Shown here in pieces: positions 61,815-64,000 of a DNA stretch of 64,000 bases. The position numbers and the translations under genes are program-made. Numbering within the stretch: position 1 is the stretch's first letter; every line of letters starts with the position of its first letter. The notes beneath the pieces are model-generated. The model was given only the letters and a program-made list of their open reading frames with translations. It ran no database searches and had not been told where the DNA came from. This stretch comes from Hyphomonas sp. (lineage in GTDB: Bacteria > Pseudomonadota > Alphaproteobacteria > Caulobacterales > Hyphomonadaceae). Location: positions 62,001 to 126,000 of the forward strand of contig JACKIK010000005.1 in NCBI GenBank assembly GCA_020638455.1, given 5' to 3'.

Positions 61815-62798
61815 TTACTCCGGTTTCTCGATACGGTCGCCCGGCTTCAGGCCGGACAGGACTTCGTACATGCCTTCGGTGTCAGCCAGCGGGGCAGCGA
61901 GCGCGACAGGCGCCTCGACAAAGCGGTCGCCAACTTCGACGCGGACGAAATCAACACCGTAGCGGGTCGAGACATAGGCCTTGGGCACGAGGATGGCGCG
62001 GCGTTCGCCGACCGGGGCGAGCACGTCGACGCGTTCGCCGACCAGCGCCTCAAGACCGCCGGGCACGGTTGCATCAGCGATGATCGCGCCATTGCGAAGC
62101 TCGGGGTAGACCTTCACGATCGTGGCGGTGCGGAGGTCCCCGCCGCGGGTCGGCAGGCGCAGCGTGACGGTCTCGCCCTCGTTGATCTGCGCAGCGTGGC
62201 GCTCTGGCAGCGAGAGGCGGACAACGCCATTCACCGTCGCGAACGTGGCGATCACCTCGCCGGGGGAAACAACGGACCCTTCGACCACATTGACGCTGGT
62301 TACGGTAGCATCCGCGGGGGCGAGGATGCGGCCTTCGGCCTGGCGGGCGGACAATGCATTTCGCTCCGACTGCGCCGAGGCGAGGTTGCGCTGCAGCACG
62401 TCGAGGCCGGTGCGTTGCTCATCCAGCTTCGCTTTCGGGAAGAAGCCCTGATTGAACAGCGCTTCATTGCGCGCGAGATCGTCCGTGGCCTGGGTGATCT
62501 GGGCCTGGAGGCCTTCGATGCGGGAGGACAGCGCGGAAATCTGCGGGCTGATGGTGGAATCGGTCACGACGGCGACCAGCGTGCCTGCATCGACCACGTC
62601 GCCTTCATCGATCGACAGGCGCGACACGACGCCCTGCAGCCGCGAGCGCGCTGTAGCGGTGTCTCCGGCTTCGATGCGGGCGACGGCGGGGCGGTAGTCG
62701 ACAATAACGGTCTCTTCCACCGTCACCGGTTCAGCGAAAACGGGTGCCGCAACCACCGCAAAGGCTGCGAACAGCAGGATGTTCCTAGTAGCGGCCAT
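61815..62798 (-). CDS. RND periplasmic adaptor (HlyD/membrane fusion protein family)
   Basis: The 327-residue protein starts at the ATG at 62798, with AGGTGGAAGACC before it. It has a cleavable signal (ILLFAAFAVVAAPVFA-EP), a biotinyl-lipoyl half (GVVSRLSIDEGDVVDAG), a short coiled-coil hairpin around ISALSSRIEGLQAQITQATDDLARNEALF, and the second lipoyl half with RILAPADATVTSVNVVEGSVVSPGEV, then a C-terminal barrel. It pairs with the RND permease four bases downstream. The rhodanese gene upstream overlaps its start by 14 bases. Confidence 0.9.
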   Translation of the reverse strand: MAATRNILLFAAFAVVAAPVFAEPVTVEETVIVDYRPAVARIEAGDTATARSRLQGVVSRLSIDEGDVVDAGTLVAVVTDSTISPQISALSSRIEGLQAQITQATDDLARNEALFNQGFFPKAKLDEQRTGLDVLQRNLASAQSERNALSARQAEGRILAPADATVTSVNVVEGSVVSPGEVIATFATVNGVVRLSLPERHAAQINEGETVTLRLPTRGGDLRTATIVKVYPELRNGAIIADATVPGGLEALVGERVDVLAPVGERRAILVPKAYVSTRYGVDFVRVEVGDRFVEAPVALAAPLADTEGMYEVLSGLKPGDRIEKPE

Positions 62799-63144
62799 GG
62801 TCTTCCACCTTGCCGGTTGCCGGGTTGACGGTGACGCAGGGCAGGCCGGACCTCCGCCAGGCCATGATACCGCCAGCCATGTGCGCCGCATCGACGCCGG
62901 TAGCGGCCAGGAAGGCATTGAGCGCGGTGCGCGAGCGTTGGCCCGAGCCGCACTGGAACACGATCTGGCGGGCCGTGTCCGTGGGAATGGCTTTCGGCTC
63001 GAACGTCGACAAGGGGTGCAGCACCGAACCGTGAATGCGCAGATTGGCGTATTCGTGCGGCTCGCGCACATCGACGAGCACGATGGTTCCGGCCTTCAGG
63101 CCTTCGAAGACGGTTTCGGGGGAAAGATCGCGGTGATCGGCCAT
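62785..63144 (-). CDS. Rhodanese-like sulfurtransferase domain protein
   Basis: The 119-residue single-domain rhodanese carries the active-site loop QCGSGQRSR (catalytic Cys) after DVREPHEYANLRIHGSVLHPLS. It would move sulfane sulfur from persulfides to thiophilic acceptors. It is cytoplasmic, with no signal peptide. I start it at the ATG at 63144; GAGG sits 11 bases upstream. Upstream in-frame sequence is polar and unsupported. It is the first gene of the RND operon and faces the divergent SQR across 148 bases. Confidence 0.88.
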   Translation of the reverse strand: MADHRDLSPETVFEGLKAGTIVLVDVREPHEYANLRIHGSVLHPLSTFEPKAIPTDTARQIVFQCGSGQRSRTALNAFLAATGVDAAHMAGGIMAWRRSGLPCVTVNPATGKVEDHGRY

Positions 63145-63231
63145 GGGTACTGAATCCTCATTGAGCGCGCCTTGCACGCACTTGCTTCTGCGGTGTGATA
63201 TAGTTCGTCGCGTGCGCGTCCCATGCGACAT

Positions 63232-63261
63232 AATGCGCATTTTATAAAATTCGAATATTCG
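63232..63261. promoter_or_regulatory. Two 10-bp palindromes in the rhodanese/SQR divergent promoter
   Basis: AATGCGCATT (63232-63241) and CGAATATTCG (63252-63261) are perfect palindromes 10 bases apart, in an AT-rich stretch directly before the SQR ribosome site. They are candidate operator sites for the SqrR/BigR-like repressor encoded at 58197-58520, which would control both directions. Confidence 0.55.
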
Positions 63262-63292
63262 CGATAAAGCGGCAAACAAAGGGAGTTGAGAC

Positions 63293-64000
63293 ATGGCGAA
63301 AATCGTTGTGCTTGGGGCTGGCCTTGGCGGCATCATTGCAGCCTATGAAATCCGCAAGGCCGTGCGGCGACAGGATGAAGTCGTTGCGATCAATGAAACA
63401 GATTTCTACCAGTTCGTGCCGTCGAACCCGTGGGTGATCGTCGGCTGGCGCGAGCGCAAGGATATCCTTGTCGACCTTGTGAAGCCGCTGAAGAACAAGC
63501 GTGTCGGCCTCGTTGTCGGCAAGGCCGTGAAGGTCGATGCGGACAACAAGGCCGTCAAGATGGAAGACGGGTCGCAGGTCGACTACGACTACCTCGTCAT
63601 TTCCACCGGCCCTGAACTGGCGTTCGACGAAATCGAAGGCCTGGGCCCGGAGCATCACACCCAGTCCGTCTGCCACATCGACCATGCGGAAGCCGGCTAC
63701 AAGGCGTTTGAGGAGTTCTGCAAGAATCCGGGACCGATGATCGTTGGCGCGGTGCAGGGCGCGTCCTGTTTCGGTCCTGCCTATGAGACGGCGATGATTC
63801 TCGAGACCGAACTGCGCCGCAGGAAGATTCGCGACAAGGTGCCGATGACCTTCGTGACATCAGAGCCTTATATCGGCCACCTCGGCCTTGATGGCGTTGG
63901 CGACACCAAGGGCCTGCTCGAAAGCGAAATGCGCGACCGCCACATCAAATGGATCACCAATGCGAAGGTGAAGAAGGTCACGGCCGACCAGATGATCGTC
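63293..64000 (+). CDS. Sulfide:quinone reductase (FAD oxidoreductase), 3' end outside window
   Basis: The frame starts at the ATG at 63293, with GGGAGTTGAG before it, and stays open to the end; 236 codons are visible. It opens with the FAD fold MAKIVVLGAGLGGIIAAYEIRKAV and has YDYLVISTGPELAF (FAD ATG-like motif). Cysteines near 126 (TQSVCHID), 143 (EEFCKN) and 159 (GASCFGPAYE) include the SQR-type redox Cys in GASCFG. SQR oxidises sulfide to sulfane sulfur while reducing ubiquinone at the membrane. It diverges from the rhodanese-RND operon, supporting a sulfide-detoxification locus. Confidence 0.85.
   Translation, partial: MAKIVVLGAGLGGIIAAYEIRKAVRRQDEVVAINETDFYQFVPSNPWVIVGWRERKDILVDLVKPLKNKRVGLVVGKAVKVDADNKAVKMEDGSQVDYDYLVISTGPELAFDEIEGLGPEHHTQSVCHIDHAEAGYKAFEEFCKNPGPMIVGAVQGASCFGPAYETAMILETELRRRKIRDKVPMTFVTSEPYIGHLGLDGVGDTKGLLESEMRDRHIKWITNAKVKKVTADQMIV

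Noticed and set aside
59885..62083. Plus-strand open frame of about 730 codons
   Set aside because: It is antisense to the RND permease, has low-complexity Asp/Arg/Gly composition and no ribosome site or domain.

Overview
The window is 64 kb of dense, high-GC bacterial chromosome. Gene content and family resemblances point to an alphaproteobacterium, most likely a Hyphomonas-type member of the Hyphomonadaceae. The pointers are ChvG/ChvI, a class II DAHP synthase, a CrbS-like kinase next to acs, SqrR-type regulation, and L25/Pth. That assignment is inference from protein families; no rRNA is present. I see no phage, insertion sequence, integrase or CRISPR array. Two tRNA genes (Val-CAC, Asp-GTC) are present.

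Layout. 1-2.3 kb: YqiJ/YqiK (flotillin) pair. 2.3-3.95 kb: a secreted protein with four cysteine-rich tandem repeats, family not recognised. 4.07-8.85 kb: a tightly overlapping lipid A/Kdo operon (DUF374 acyltransferase, waaA, lpxK, LpxL-like acyltransferase, alpha/beta hydrolase) behind tRNA-Val. 9-10.4 kb: a regulatory-looking spacer, a small conserved protein and gph. 10.45-16.8 kb: glmU, rpiA, gor, a TIR-ParA fusion on the opposite strand, and class II DAHP synthase. 17-23.2 kb: MATE pump, HU, a CbiG-labelled-type protein, MDR reductase, Gfo/Idh dehydrogenase, pth and rplY. 23.3-23.55 kb: two REP-like folded repeats.

23.7-33.7 kb is an acetate module: DUF4212 small subunit plus sodium:solute symporter, a CrbS-like hybrid kinase with its own symporter domain, a convergent CrbR-like LuxR regulator, a DcaP-like porin and acs. 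34.3-37.8 kb holds ChvG and ChvI, separated by a cyclophilin and a DUF3995-like membrane protein. At 37.9-38.9 kb a PhoH-family ATPase gene is interrupted by an in-frame amber codon. Next come a PQQ-dependent dehydrogenase, a GST, polA, a small membrane protein, a second MDR reductase and two tandem lipoprotein paralogues with calcium-loop-like motifs.

47.2-51.7 kb is a sulfur amino acid operon (cysK, sseA, metC) ending in an SLC13-type permease. 51.9-57 kb: a membrane PAS-GGDEF-EAL protein and a large AsmA-family protein. After tRNA-Asp and an enoyl-CoA hydratase, the window ends with a sulfide/persulfide-type locus: rhodanese, HlyD adaptor, RND pump and an SqrR/BigR-like ArsR repressor in one operon, divergent from a sulfide:quinone reductase that runs off the edge.

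The observations most worth following are the TIR-ParA fusion, the coupling of an RND pump to persulfide sensing, the cysteine-repeat secreted protein, the amber-interrupted phoH, the tandem lipoproteins, and several palindromic operator candidates.
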